From positions 1 to 38,226 of the forward strand of contig JBAZLL010000010.1 in the NCBI GenBank assembly GCA_041650255.1: DNA of 38,226 bases, read 5' to 3'. The stretch's first letter is position 1. Every line of letters starts with the position of its first letter. The DNA comes from 1-14-0-10-45-29 sp041650255 (GTDB lineage Archaea > Micrarchaeota > Micrarchaeia > Anstonellales > Anstonellaceae). This document shows positions 31,450 through 38,226 of this stretch, in pieces. Under the pieces are notes generated by a model. It was not told the origin of the DNA and made no database searches. It saw only the letters and a program-made list of their open reading frames with translations. The translations under genes were made by a program, and so were the position numbers.

Positions 31450-32385
31450 ATGGACATTGAAGGCAAAAAAATTTTAGTTACGGGCGCACACGGATTTTTA
31501 GGAAAGCCCCTGCTTGAACTGCTTGAGAATGAAAAACCTGCGCAGATAATCGCACCGCGCTCTGTGGAATATGATTTGACAAAAGAGGAAGACGTGAAAA
31601 AGCTTTTTTCAAAAACAAAACCGGACATTGTAATTCACGCCGCAGGAAGAGTGGGCGGGATTGAATATAATAGAAATAATCCGGGAACGGCATATTATGA
31701 GAACGCGATGATGGGAACGCTGATGGTGCATTATTCCCATTTGGCGGGAGTAAAAAAATTCGTAGGCATCGGCTCTGTTTGCGCTTATCCAAAAATTGTT
31801 CCGGTTCCCACAAGCGAAGAACATCTTTGGGATGGATACCCGGAAGAGACAAACGGTCCGTATGGAATTGCGAAAAAAATGATGCTTGTGCAAATTGACG
31901 CATATAGAAAACAGTACGGGTTTAACGGAGTTTATCTTTTGCAGGTGAATTTGTACGGACCGCACGACCATTTCAACGAAAAGGATTCGCATGTTATTGG
32001 CGCGATGATTTACAAATTCGCAAAAGCAAAAAAGAATAACGAGAAAGAAGTTGTGCTCTGGGGAGACGGCTCGCCCACACGGGAGTTTTTGTACGTTGAA
32101 GACGCGGCGCGCGCGATTGTGCTTGCAACAAAAAAAATGGAAACAAGCGAGCCGATAAATATTGGAAGCGGGGAGGAAGTCTCCATCAAAGAGCTTGCAC
32201 AGATTATATCCGCCGAGATTGGATACGCGGGAAAAATAATTTGGGATAAAACAAAGCCGAATGGCCAGCCAAGAAGGCTGTTTGATTCATCAAGGGCAAA
32301 AAAAATGATTGGATTTGAAGCCAAGACAAAATTTGCACAGGGGATTAGAAAAACGGTCGAATGGTATTTGAAAGACAAGGTGTGA
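31450..32385 (+). CDS. fcl: GDP-L-fucose synthase-like epimerase/reductase
   Basis: 312 residues from ATG 31450 (an upstream TTG at 31408 adds unrelated residues). Motifs: KKILVTGAHGFLGKPLLELL (NADP-binding), VGGIEYNRNNPGTAYYENAM typical of GDP-fucose synthases, GIGSVCAYPK and GPYGIAKKMMLVQ with Tyr-x3-Lys, WGDGSPTREFLYVEDAA. Fucose synthase epimerises C3 and C5 of GDP-4-keto-6-deoxymannose and reduces C4. ColC of colitose synthesis is a homologue acting on the 3-deoxy form, and the next gene suggests that alternative. The stop (32383-32385) lies between the AGGTG site and the start of the next gene, so the two are coupled. Confidence 0.88.
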   Translation: MDIEGKKILVTGAHGFLGKPLLELLENEKPAQIIAPRSVEYDLTKEEDVKKLFSKTKPDIVIHAAGRVGGIEYNRNNPGTAYYENAMMGTLMVHYSHLAGVKKFVGIGSVCAYPKIVPVPTSEEHLWDGYPEETNGPYGIAKKMMLVQIDAYRKQYGFNGVYLLQVNLYGPHDHFNEKDSHVIGAMIYKFAKAKKNNEKEVVLWGDGSPTREFLYVEDAARAIVLATKKMETSEPINIGSGEEVSIKELAQIISAEIGYAGKIIWDKTKPNGQPRRLFDSSRAKKMIGFEAKTKFAQGIRKTVEWYLKDKV

Positions 32386-32389
32386 GAAA

Positions 32390-33586
32390 ATGGATGAAAA
32401 AGTACAGGTTCCGGTTGGATTCGCAGACATTGGCGAGCTTGAATCAAAATATGTGAATGAAGTGCTCAGAACAAAAAGGATTTCCTATGGCCCGTTTATA
32501 CAAAAATTTGAAAAAGAGTTTGCGACCGCGCACGGATGCAAACACGCGGTGATGAGCAATAGCGGAACATCCGCCCTTCGTGTAGCTATTGCGGCTCTAA
32601 AGGAACATCGGGGCTGGAAAGACGGAAGCGAAGTGCTCATTCCGGCGATTACTTTTGTTGCAACCTCAAATGTTGTTTTAATGCAGGGACTAAAGCCCGT
32701 TTTTGTGGACGTGGAGCCGGACACATACAATTTGGACCCGAAAGAGCTTGAGAAACATTTGACAAAAAAAACTGTGTGCATAATGCCAGTGCATATCGCG
32801 GGCTTGCCGTGTGATATGGAGCCGATAATGAAATTTGCGAAAAAGCACAATTTGGCGGTCGTTGAGGATTCGTGCGAGACTATGTTTGCAAAATATAAGG
32901 GAAAACCGGTTGGCTCATTCGGAGATGTCGGATGCTTTTCCACTTATGTTGCACATATACTTGTGAGCGGAGTCGGCGGGCTGTCTATTACAAATGATAA
33001 TGAGCTGGCGGTGCTTATGCGCTCGCTTTGCAACCACGGGCGCGATTCTATTTATTTGTCAATTGATGACGATGACGATCTAAAGGGCAAGGAGCTTGAG
33101 ATGGTGATGGACCGCCGCTTCAAATTCGTAAGAGAGGGATATTCGTTTAGAGTTACCGAATTTGAAGGAGCGCTTGCACTGGCGCAGTTTGAGAGAAGAA
33201 AAGACATATTGGAAAAAAGGCAGAAGAACGCAAAAATGCTAAATGAGGGGCTTGCGGACTTGAAGCAGTATTTACAATTGCCAAGTGTTCCGTCCGACCG
33301 AAACCATGTGTTCATGTTTTATCCGATTGTTTGCAAAGGGGCGGTTGAGCGGGACAAGCTTACACTCTTTTTGGAGGAAAATGGAATTGAGACACGGCAT
33401 TTGCTTCCGCTCATCAACCAGCCGTTTTACGTGAAAGAATTTGGAGAGCTTGAAAGCAGGTATCCAGTTGCTGCGAATTTAAATAAAAAGGCGTTTTATA
33501 TCGGAGCGCACCAGCACATTGGAGAAAAAGAAATTAAGCATGTGATAAATGTTATGCATAAATATTTTGAAAAAAACAAAAATTAG
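32390..33586 (+). CDS. DegT/DnrJ-family sugar enzyme with His in place of the PLP lysine (3-dehydratase type)
   Basis: 398 residues with an AGGTG site 7 bases before the ATG. The fold-type I PLP domains are clear: NSGTSALRVAIAAL, EVLIPAITFVATSN, FVDVEPDTYNLD and VVEDSCETMFAKYKGKPVGS. Where aminotransferases have a PLP-binding Lys (SFxxxK), this protein reads CFSTYVAHILVSGVGGLSI, with His189. A His here marks PMP-dependent 3-dehydratases such as ColD (His188) and RfbH (His220), which remove the C3 hydroxyl of 4-keto-6-deoxyhexoses. Next to gmd and an fcl/colC-like gene, a ColD-like role on GDP-4-keto-6-deoxymannose is proposed; the substrate could instead be the CDP sugar. An acidic stretch (IDDDDDLKGKE) follows the active site. 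The stop overlaps the convergent rfbG gene by four bases. Confidence 0.85.
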   Translation: MDEKVQVPVGFADIGELESKYVNEVLRTKRISYGPFIQKFEKEFATAHGCKHAVMSNSGTSALRVAIAALKEHRGWKDGSEVLIPAITFVATSNVVLMQGLKPVFVDVEPDTYNLDPKELEKHLTKKTVCIMPVHIAGLPCDMEPIMKFAKKHNLAVVEDSCETMFAKYKGKPVGSFGDVGCFSTYVAHILVSGVGGLSITNDNELAVLMRSLCNHGRDSIYLSIDDDDDLKGKELEMVMDRRFKFVREGYSFRVTEFEGALALAQFERRKDILEKRQKNAKMLNEGLADLKQYLQLPSVPSDRNHVFMFYPIVCKGAVERDKLTLFLEENGIETRHLLPLINQPFYVKEFGELESRYPVAANLNKKAFYIGAHQHIGEKEIKHVINVMHKYFEKNKN

Positions 33587-34641
33587 AGTTTTGCGTATTT
33601 TTCTATTTGCGCGGTTGTGTATTCAACCATGCTCTTTTTTTGGTAAAATTTCTCATACCAGTCGGATGTCCAGTCAATAGAATTATTTATTCCAAGCTTT
33701 GGTTTCCAGCCAAGCAATTTCTTTGCCTTTGAAGCATCAAGAGCAAGAAGCTGGTGCTCGTGTTTTGAATTGTCTGGGACAATCTCAAATTTTGAGCCGG
33801 ACTTTTGCACTATTTCTTTTACGCTTATCAAATTTTCTTTTTCCGGGGCAAAATTGAAAGCGCCCACAAGCTCTTTCTTTCCCTCAAAGAGCCCCTTTGC
33901 CAAAAGAAGATAGCCAAAAAGAGGGTCAAGCACGTGCTGCCACGGGCGCACTGCGCTTGGGTTGCGGATTATTAGCGGCTTGCCGGATTGTTTTGCGCGA
34001 ATGATGTCGGGTATGAGCCGGTCTTTTGACCAGTCTCCGCCGCCGATTACGTTTCCTGCACGTGCAGATGCAATAAGACAGTGCGGGCGTGAGTCCGAAT
34101 TGTCTGGATTGAAAAAAGAGCGAATGTAGGATTTGGTTATTATTTCTGCGCACACTTTTGAAGAGCCGTAGGGGTCATAGCCTCCAAGCTCGTCGCCTTC
34201 ACAATATGGATGCATTGTGTTTTTGTTTTCATACACTTTGTCGGTGGTGATTATTACCGCCGATTTTGTGTGAGAAGTTTTTCTAATCGCTTCAAGCACA
34301 TTGGCAGTGCCAAGGGCATTTGTGTTAAAAGTATAAAGCGGGTCATCATAGCTCTCGCGCACAAGAGGCTGGGCGGCCAAATGAAATATTATATCCGGCT
34401 TTTGCTCGCGCACAAAATCAAGCACCGCCGAAGGGTCGCGTATGTCGCTTATTTTGCTATTTACGAATTTGTCCAATTCAAGAGATGAATAAAGGTTTGG
34501 ATGCGTGTTTGGCTCCAGAGAAAAGCCTGACACATGTGCGCCGAATCCGAGCAAAATTTGACAAAGCCAGCTTCCCTTAAAGCCGGTGTGCCCGGTGATG
34601 AGAACTTTTTTTCCTTTGTAAAATGAGGCAATGTCGGACAA
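33583..34641 (-). CDS. rfbG: CDP-glucose 4,6-dehydratase
   Basis: 352 residues. It converts CDP-glucose to CDP-4-keto-6-deoxyglucose. Diagnostic motifs of RfbG: KVLITGHTGFKGSWLCQILL, HLAAQPLVRESYDDP, ITTDKVYENK, YDPYGSSKVCAE with Tyr-x3-Lys, SARAGNVIGGGDWSKDRLIP and VRPWQHVLDPLFGYL. The start is a TTG at 34641: the AAGGTG ribosome-binding site is embedded in the last codons of rfbF, whose stop TAG lies three bases before the TTG. Translation is therefore tightly coupled to rfbF. Confidence 0.95.
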   Translation of the reverse strand: MSDIASFYKGKKVLITGHTGFKGSWLCQILLGFGAHVSGFSLEPNTHPNLYSSLELDKFVNSKISDIRDPSAVLDFVREQKPDIIFHLAAQPLVRESYDDPLYTFNTNALGTANVLEAIRKTSHTKSAVIITTDKVYENKNTMHPYCEGDELGGYDPYGSSKVCAEIITKSYIRSFFNPDNSDSRPHCLIASARAGNVIGGGDWSKDRLIPDIIRAKQSGKPLIIRNPSAVRPWQHVLDPLFGYLLLAKGLFEGKKELVGAFNFAPEKENLISVKEIVQKSGSKFEIVPDNSKHEHQLLALDASKAKKLLGWKPKLGINNSIDWTSDWYEKFYQKKSMVEYTTAQIEKYAKL

Positions 34642-34644
34642 AGA

Positions 34645-35433
34645 CTACACCTTCCATTTGGCATTGTTGGAATCCCATATTGCGTTAAGGTCCAAGTAGT
34701 CTTTGTAAGTGTCCATCATGTGCCAGAAGCCATCGTGCTTGTAAATTGAGAGTTGATTGTTTGATACAAGGTTTTGCAATGGCTCTTTCTCAAGAGTGCA
34801 TGAATCGTCTTCTGAAAGATGAGCGAATACTGCCTTGTTAAAAACATAATAACCGCCGTTCACATGCTCGTCTATGAGCGGCTTCTCCCGAAACTTTTTC
34901 ACCTTGTTGCCTTCAAGCTCCAAAAGCCCGAAACGGGATGGCGGGCGCACACCAGTAAGTGTCGCGTGCGTACCTTGCTCAAGATGAAATTTCGCGAGAT
35001 TGGAGATATTTATGTCCGACACACCGTCTCCATAGGTGACAAAAAAATTGTCGTTTTTTACATACTTTTCAATTTTTTTTATGCGCGCGCCGGTGGATGT
35101 GTTGAGCCCGGTGTCCGCAAAAGTGATTTCCCAGTCTTCTCCGGAACCGAATTTGTACGCATGAGAATGATTTTTGTCTTTTAAGTTGATTGTAAGGTCT
35201 CCTGGCGCCATGTCTCTTAGAAGAAAATGTTGTTTTATCATTTCGCCCTTGTAGCCTAAACAGAGAATGAATTTGCGACAGCCGAAATGGGCATAGGTGC
35301 GCATTATGTGCTCAAGTATCGGAGTCCCCCCGATTTGCACCATGGGCTTTGGCCGGAACTCGGTTTCTTCCTTAAGTCGGGTACCCTGCCCGCCGCAAAG
35401 AATTATCACTGGCCAATTTTTTAGATCTTCCAT
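34645..35433 (-). CDS. rfbF: Glucose-1-phosphate cytidylyltransferase
   Basis: 262 residues. It joins glucose 1-phosphate and CTP to CDP-glucose, the first step to CDP-3,6-dideoxyhexoses. Motifs: VIILCGGQGTRLKEETEFRP (nucleotide-binding), KPMVQIGGTPILEHIM, the RfbF-specific WEITFADTGLNTSTGARIKK, FFVTYGDGVSDIN (metal-binding Asp) and YKHDGFWHMMDTYKDYLDLN near the end. TATAAAC lies about 21-27 bases before ATG 35433, fitting a leaderless transcript. It is followed directly by rfbG. Confidence 0.96.
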   Translation of the reverse strand: MEDLKNWPVIILCGGQGTRLKEETEFRPKPMVQIGGTPILEHIMRTYAHFGCRKFILCLGYKGEMIKQHFLLRDMAPGDLTINLKDKNHSHAYKFGSGEDWEITFADTGLNTSTGARIKKIEKYVKNDNFFVTYGDGVSDINISNLAKFHLEQGTHATLTGVRPPSRFGLLELEGNKVKKFREKPLIDEHVNGGYYVFNKAVFAHLSEDDSCTLEKEPLQNLVSNNQLSIYKHDGFWHMMDTYKDYLDLNAIWDSNNAKWKV

Positions 35434-35558
35434 ATAAATGTCACACGCTTGAAGTTTATATTATTAGATAATTAACGAGTGTGTTGTTATTTAATATGTA
35501 AAAAAGAGTATTTAAAGATTGGTGTTAGTATAATATAGGAATTTGGAGACGTTGAATT
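35434..35558. promoter_or_regulatory. Divergent promoter region between rfbF and the GT2 gene
   Basis: Minus strand: AATAATATAAAC at about 35455-35466 for rfbF. Plus strand: GTATTTAAAGATT at about 35508-35520 as TATA element, then TTTGGAGACG as a distant ribosome-binding site for the gene at 35559. Confidence 0.5.
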
Positions 35559-36569
35559 ATGGCAGCCCCGAAAGTCAGTATAATTATTCCCTCAAGAAAT
35601 AAGGCAAGCGTTATTCTTGAGACTTTAGAGTGTGTAGTGGCGCAGACGGAAAAAGATTTTGAAGCATTTGTAATTGACAATAATTCAAAAGACGGCACGC
35701 GAGAAATTGTAAAGAAATTTATTGCGAAAGATAAACGCTTTGAACTGACCGAAAATAACGGGGATGAAGGTCTCGTTTATAGTCTTAATCTTGGAATATC
35801 AAAAGCCAGAGGGAGATATATTGCAGTTTTGCACTGTGATGATGTTTGGCAAGATAATTTTTTGGAAAGCTCTATTGCACTTTTTGAGAAAAACCCAAGT
35901 TCCGGAATCTGTTTTTGTAGATGTGAGAATATTGATGAAAGATCTAAATTGCACAGGATTGCTGCACGAAATGAATATTCTGGAGAGAGCAGGTTGATTG
36001 GCTCACAGGAACTTTTTGAGAGATATGTGAAAAGGGATTTTACACCTGTTTGCACTGTTCTTGTTAGAAAAGAAGTACATGAGAAATGCGGCAAATATGA
36101 CCCACAATACCCGGGACCGAGCGATTATCAGATGTGGATTAAGATTGCCCATAAATTTGATGGGGTTTTTAATGGGGGTAGCACCTCAAAGTACAGAATT
36201 TATGGAGAAAACGACTCGAACACCATGATTGATGAGAATGCCATACTCATTGAACAGTATTCGATGATTTTGAAGCTGTTTAGAGAATATGTTGAGAAGA
36301 CATCTGAACGACAGAGATTTAAGAGGGTATTGCTTAGAAATACGGCTTTGAGTTCTCTGAGACAGGCAGTAAACGCAATTGCACAGAATAAAGGCACAGT
36401 TGCAAGAACCAAATGCGGATTTGCAATTATGTGCTATGGAGGAATTAATGAAACGATTATCGCAGGAGTGATATATTTTGCTTCGTTGTTCACAATTATT
36501 CTTGCACCGATTATATCGTTTCTTATTCCGCACATTCTAAAAATAATGAAAAAGAGTGGACATTACTGA
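35559..36569 (+). CDS. Family GT2 glycosyltransferase with C-terminal membrane helix
   Basis: 336 residues. The GT-A domain starts at once (KVSIIIPSRNKASVILETLE), with FVIDNNSKDGTREIVKKF (nucleotide-binding Asp), GDEGLVYSLNLGISKARGRY and VLHCDDVW (DxD-like metal site, about residues 86-93), then SDYQMWIKIA as the probable catalytic base region. A hydrophobic C-terminal segment (about 303-328, AGVIYFASLFTIILAPIISF) should anchor it to the membrane. It would extend a lipid-linked or surface glycan. Its 3' end overlaps the convergent gene by seven bases. Confidence 0.92.
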   Translation: MAAPKVSIIIPSRNKASVILETLECVVAQTEKDFEAFVIDNNSKDGTREIVKKFIAKDKRFELTENNGDEGLVYSLNLGISKARGRYIAVLHCDDVWQDNFLESSIALFEKNPSSGICFCRCENIDERSKLHRIAARNEYSGESRLIGSQELFERYVKRDFTPVCTVLVRKEVHEKCGKYDPQYPGPSDYQMWIKIAHKFDGVFNGGSTSKYRIYGENDSNTMIDENAILIEQYSMILKLFREYVEKTSERQRFKRVLLRNTALSSLRQAVNAIAQNKGTVARTKCGFAIMCYGGINETIIAGVIYFASLFTIILAPIISFLIPHILKIMKKSGHY

Positions 36570-37492
36570 AGATAGAATTTGCGATTTGATTTGAACCAGA
36601 CAATTGTTTTCTTCAGCCCTTCTTTTGGAGATATTGTTGGCTCCCAACCAAGGATTTTTTTGGCTTTAGAAGTATCCGCCTGCCACATTTTTGGCTCGTT
36701 TCTCGGATTTTGGATTGAATTGAACAAAGGAGAGGGAGAACTTGGGATTAGTCCTTGCACGAGTTCTGCAATTTGCCCGACAGACATCTGTGAGCCTTGA
36801 GATAAATTGAAGATCTCGCCATTGATAGAATTTGAGTTTAGGGCAAGCTCGAGACCATGATTGAAGTTTTTTACATACATAAAATCCCGCATTGAATAAG
36901 GGGAAGAAAGTTTTGCAGGTAGGTTGGACAGGGCAGACAAGATAAGGGTTGGAATTAAGCGACGAGATTCTTCAAATTCCCCGAAGGGAGAAAATGGACG
37001 AATCACAGTAGTTTTTGTGTTGCCCCAGTCTTGCAAAGCAAGCATTGTAGCCTGCAATTTTGTTTTTGCGTAATCGTCTTTTGGGTTGCAGATATCTGAT
37101 TCAGCCATTGGAGAATCGTTATGCCCGTATTCGGAAGAGGAACCTATTTGAATAAAATGAGGAATTGAACATTCGGATGCGCATTCAAGAAGATTTTTTA
37201 CTCCGAGAAGATTTGTTTTTTTCATAAGTGAGGGGTCTGTTTGGACTCCAGGGTATGCACCATATGCGGCAAAGTTGATAATCGCGTCCGGATTTGAAGA
37301 GGAAATTGTGGATTTGCAAGAGGACAGAGAAGTTACGTCTAAAGAAATTTTTCTGCAGTTGATAAGACTAAGTCTCCATGAATCTTTTGGATTTCTTGAG
37401 GCGGCAAAAACTTCATAGCCATTTGATGAGAAATAGCCACATGCGTTTGCACCTAAAAATCCCCCTGCGCCGATTATGAGTAATTTTTTCAT
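36563..37492 (-). CDS. NAD-dependent epimerase/reductase, candidate CDP-dideoxyhexose synthase
   Basis: 309 residues from ATG 37492 (homology begins MKKLLIIGAGGFLGANACGY). Extended SDR fold: GAGGFLG nucleotide motif, INFAAYGAYPGV, FIQIGSSSEYGHND with active-site Ser, and KDDYAKTKLQ with Tyr-x3-Lys; RRLIPTLILSAL and SMRDFMYVKNFNHGL line the sugar site. Divergent from rfbH and close to rfbF/rfbG, it is a candidate for the last step, C4 reduction (paratose or abequose synthase type) or an epimerisation. The exact reaction cannot be told from sequence. Confidence 0.85.
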   Translation of the reverse strand: MKKLLIIGAGGFLGANACGYFSSNGYEVFAASRNPKDSWRLSLINCRKISLDVTSLSSCKSTISSSNPDAIINFAAYGAYPGVQTDPSLMKKTNLLGVKNLLECASECSIPHFIQIGSSSEYGHNDSPMAESDICNPKDDYAKTKLQATMLALQDWGNTKTTVIRPFSPFGEFEESRRLIPTLILSALSNLPAKLSSPYSMRDFMYVKNFNHGLELALNSNSINGEIFNLSQGSQMSVGQIAELVQGLIPSSPSPLFNSIQNPRNEPKMWQADTSKAKKILGWEPTISPKEGLKKTIVWFKSNRKFYLQ

Positions 37493-37541
37493 TTTGAAAC
37501 ACCAGAGCATGGTTTATATTGACGCATTTAGATATTAACAT
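37493..37541. promoter_or_regulatory. 49-bp divergent promoter between the epimerase gene and rfbH
   Basis: Plus-strand TTTATATT lies about 23-30 bases before the rfbH ATG, a leaderless layout. The same AT-rich block could serve the minus-strand gene. Confidence 0.5.
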
Positions 37542-38226
37542 ATGGCAGAAGCTAAAGCGCTACGGGAGAAGATACTAAAACTTGTACGCGAGTATTATGG
37601 AGTCGCTCATAAGCCGCGGAAATGGACTGTTGGAAATAGAATACCTTACTCTGCAAGAGTTTATGATGAGAATGAAATTGAAACTCTTGTGGATTCTTCT
37701 TTGGAATTTTGGCTTACTGCGGGGAGATTTCATGAGAAGTTTGAGAAAAATCTTGCAAAGTTCTGCTCACAGAAAACTGCATTGGCAGTTAATTCCGGCT
37801 CATCCGCTAATTTAGTTGCTCTTTCTTCGCTTACGAGCCCTCTTTTGAAAAAAAAGAAATTGCGGAAAGGGGACGAGATAATCACATGTGCTACATCTTT
37901 CCCGACCACAGTTAATCCGATTGTGCAAAATGGCTGCGTTCCTGTTTTTTTGGACGCGGAGGTTGGCACATATAATATGAAGACAGAAATGCTTGAAGAT
38001 GCAATTAGCGACAAGACAAAAGCAATAATGCTTGCCCACACACTTGGGAATCCGTTTGATTTGGACGTGATTGTGAAATTTTGCAAGAAGCACGATTTGT
38101 TTTTGATTGAGGATTGTTGCGATGCGCTTGGAGCGATATGGGATGGAAAAAACGTGGGGACTTTTGGAGATTTTGCAACGCTTTCGTTTTACCCCGCACA
38201 CCACATTACAACCGGTGAGGGAGGGG
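37542..38226 (+). CDS. rfbH: CDP-4-dehydro-6-deoxyglucose 3-dehydrase (E1), 5' part
   Basis: 228 codons are seen before the window ends; the full family length is about 430. The start at ATG 37542 gives MAEAKALREKILKLVREYY, the usual RfbH beginning. Motifs: GNRIPYSARVYDENEI, FWLTAGRFHEKFEKNLA, NSGSSANLVALSSL, DEIITCATSFPTTVNPI and IEDCCDALGA. The active site reads SFYPAHHITTGEGG, with His220 in place of the PLP lysine as in the characterised E1 enzyme. The enzyme uses PMP and a [2Fe-2S] cluster whose Cys ligands lie beyond the window. It removes the C3 hydroxyl of CDP-4-keto-6-deoxyglucose with help from a flavin reductase (E3) not seen here. Confidence 0.95.
   Translation, partial: MAEAKALREKILKLVREYYGVAHKPRKWTVGNRIPYSARVYDENEIETLVDSSLEFWLTAGRFHEKFEKNLAKFCSQKTALAVNSGSSANLVALSSLTSPLLKKKKLRKGDEIITCATSFPTTVNPIVQNGCVPVFLDAEVGTYNMKTEMLEDAISDKTKAIMLAHTLGNPFDLDVIVKFCKKHDLFLIEDCCDALGAIWDGKNVGTFGDFATLSFYPAHHITTGEGG

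Overview
The window is archaeal DNA, most likely from a DPANN-type lineage such as Micrarchaeota or Diapherotrites; that placement is an inference from gene content and no tree was run. The evidence is an archaeal 16S rRNA with an anti-Shine-Dalgarno 3' end, TATA boxes about 25-30 bases before many start codons, class III (archaellin/pilin-type) signal peptides, a GT10/GT4 surface-sugar cluster, and 16S and 23S rRNA genes that lie apart on opposite strands, each with its own processing stem. Some starts carry AGGTG/GGAGG Shine-Dalgarno sites and others look leaderless.

Layout. 1-2.1 kb: two class III signal-peptide (pilin-like) genes that share a nearly identical 76-base segment, a 71-residue protein made of two repeats, and a DUF318/ArsP-like permease. 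2.4-5.8 kb: 23S rRNA (minus strand) with a structured insertion of about 239 nt in the loop of helix 89 next to the peptidyl-transferase centre. 5.9-8.8 kb: three membrane or surface proteins, two of which share a Cys-pair beta-domain. 9.5-11 kb: 16S rRNA (plus strand) with a 33-nt insertion inside the 530 loop. 11.2-16.4 kb: a small unknown gene, an AbrB-ACT fusion protein and a 1,392-residue protein with two histidine-kinase-like modules.

16.5-21.4 kb is an S-adenosylmethionine (SAM) cycle block: bacterial-type SAM synthetase, S-adenosylhomocysteine hydrolase, an adenosine-type deaminase of the amidohydrolase family and an adenosine-kinase-like PfkB kinase. At 27.2-30.3 kb a B12-binding-type radical SAM protein and its translationally coupled ferredoxin precede a fusion of MTA/SAH nucleosidase with adenine phosphoribosyltransferase. 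Together these genes could make SAM, use it, and return the adenine moiety of SAH, methylthioadenosine and 5'-deoxyadenosine to AMP by more than one route.

The rest is mainly surface-glycan synthesis: a UDP-sugar epimerase-like protein, glycosyltransferases of families GT4, GT10 (fucosyltransferase type), CgeB-like and GT2, a GDP-mannose branch (gmd, fcl-like, and a DegT-family enzyme whose PLP lysine is His189) and a CDP-glucose branch (rfbF, rfbG, an NAD-dependent epimerase/reductase, and an rfbH cut by the window end with His220). The gene set predicts GDP-fucose or a GDP-3,6-dideoxyhexose such as colitose, plus a CDP-3,6-dideoxyhexose, sugars best known from bacterial O-antigens. A tRNA-dihydrouridine synthase sits within the sugar genes. 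No tRNA, 5S rRNA, CRISPR array, transposase or integrase was recognised.
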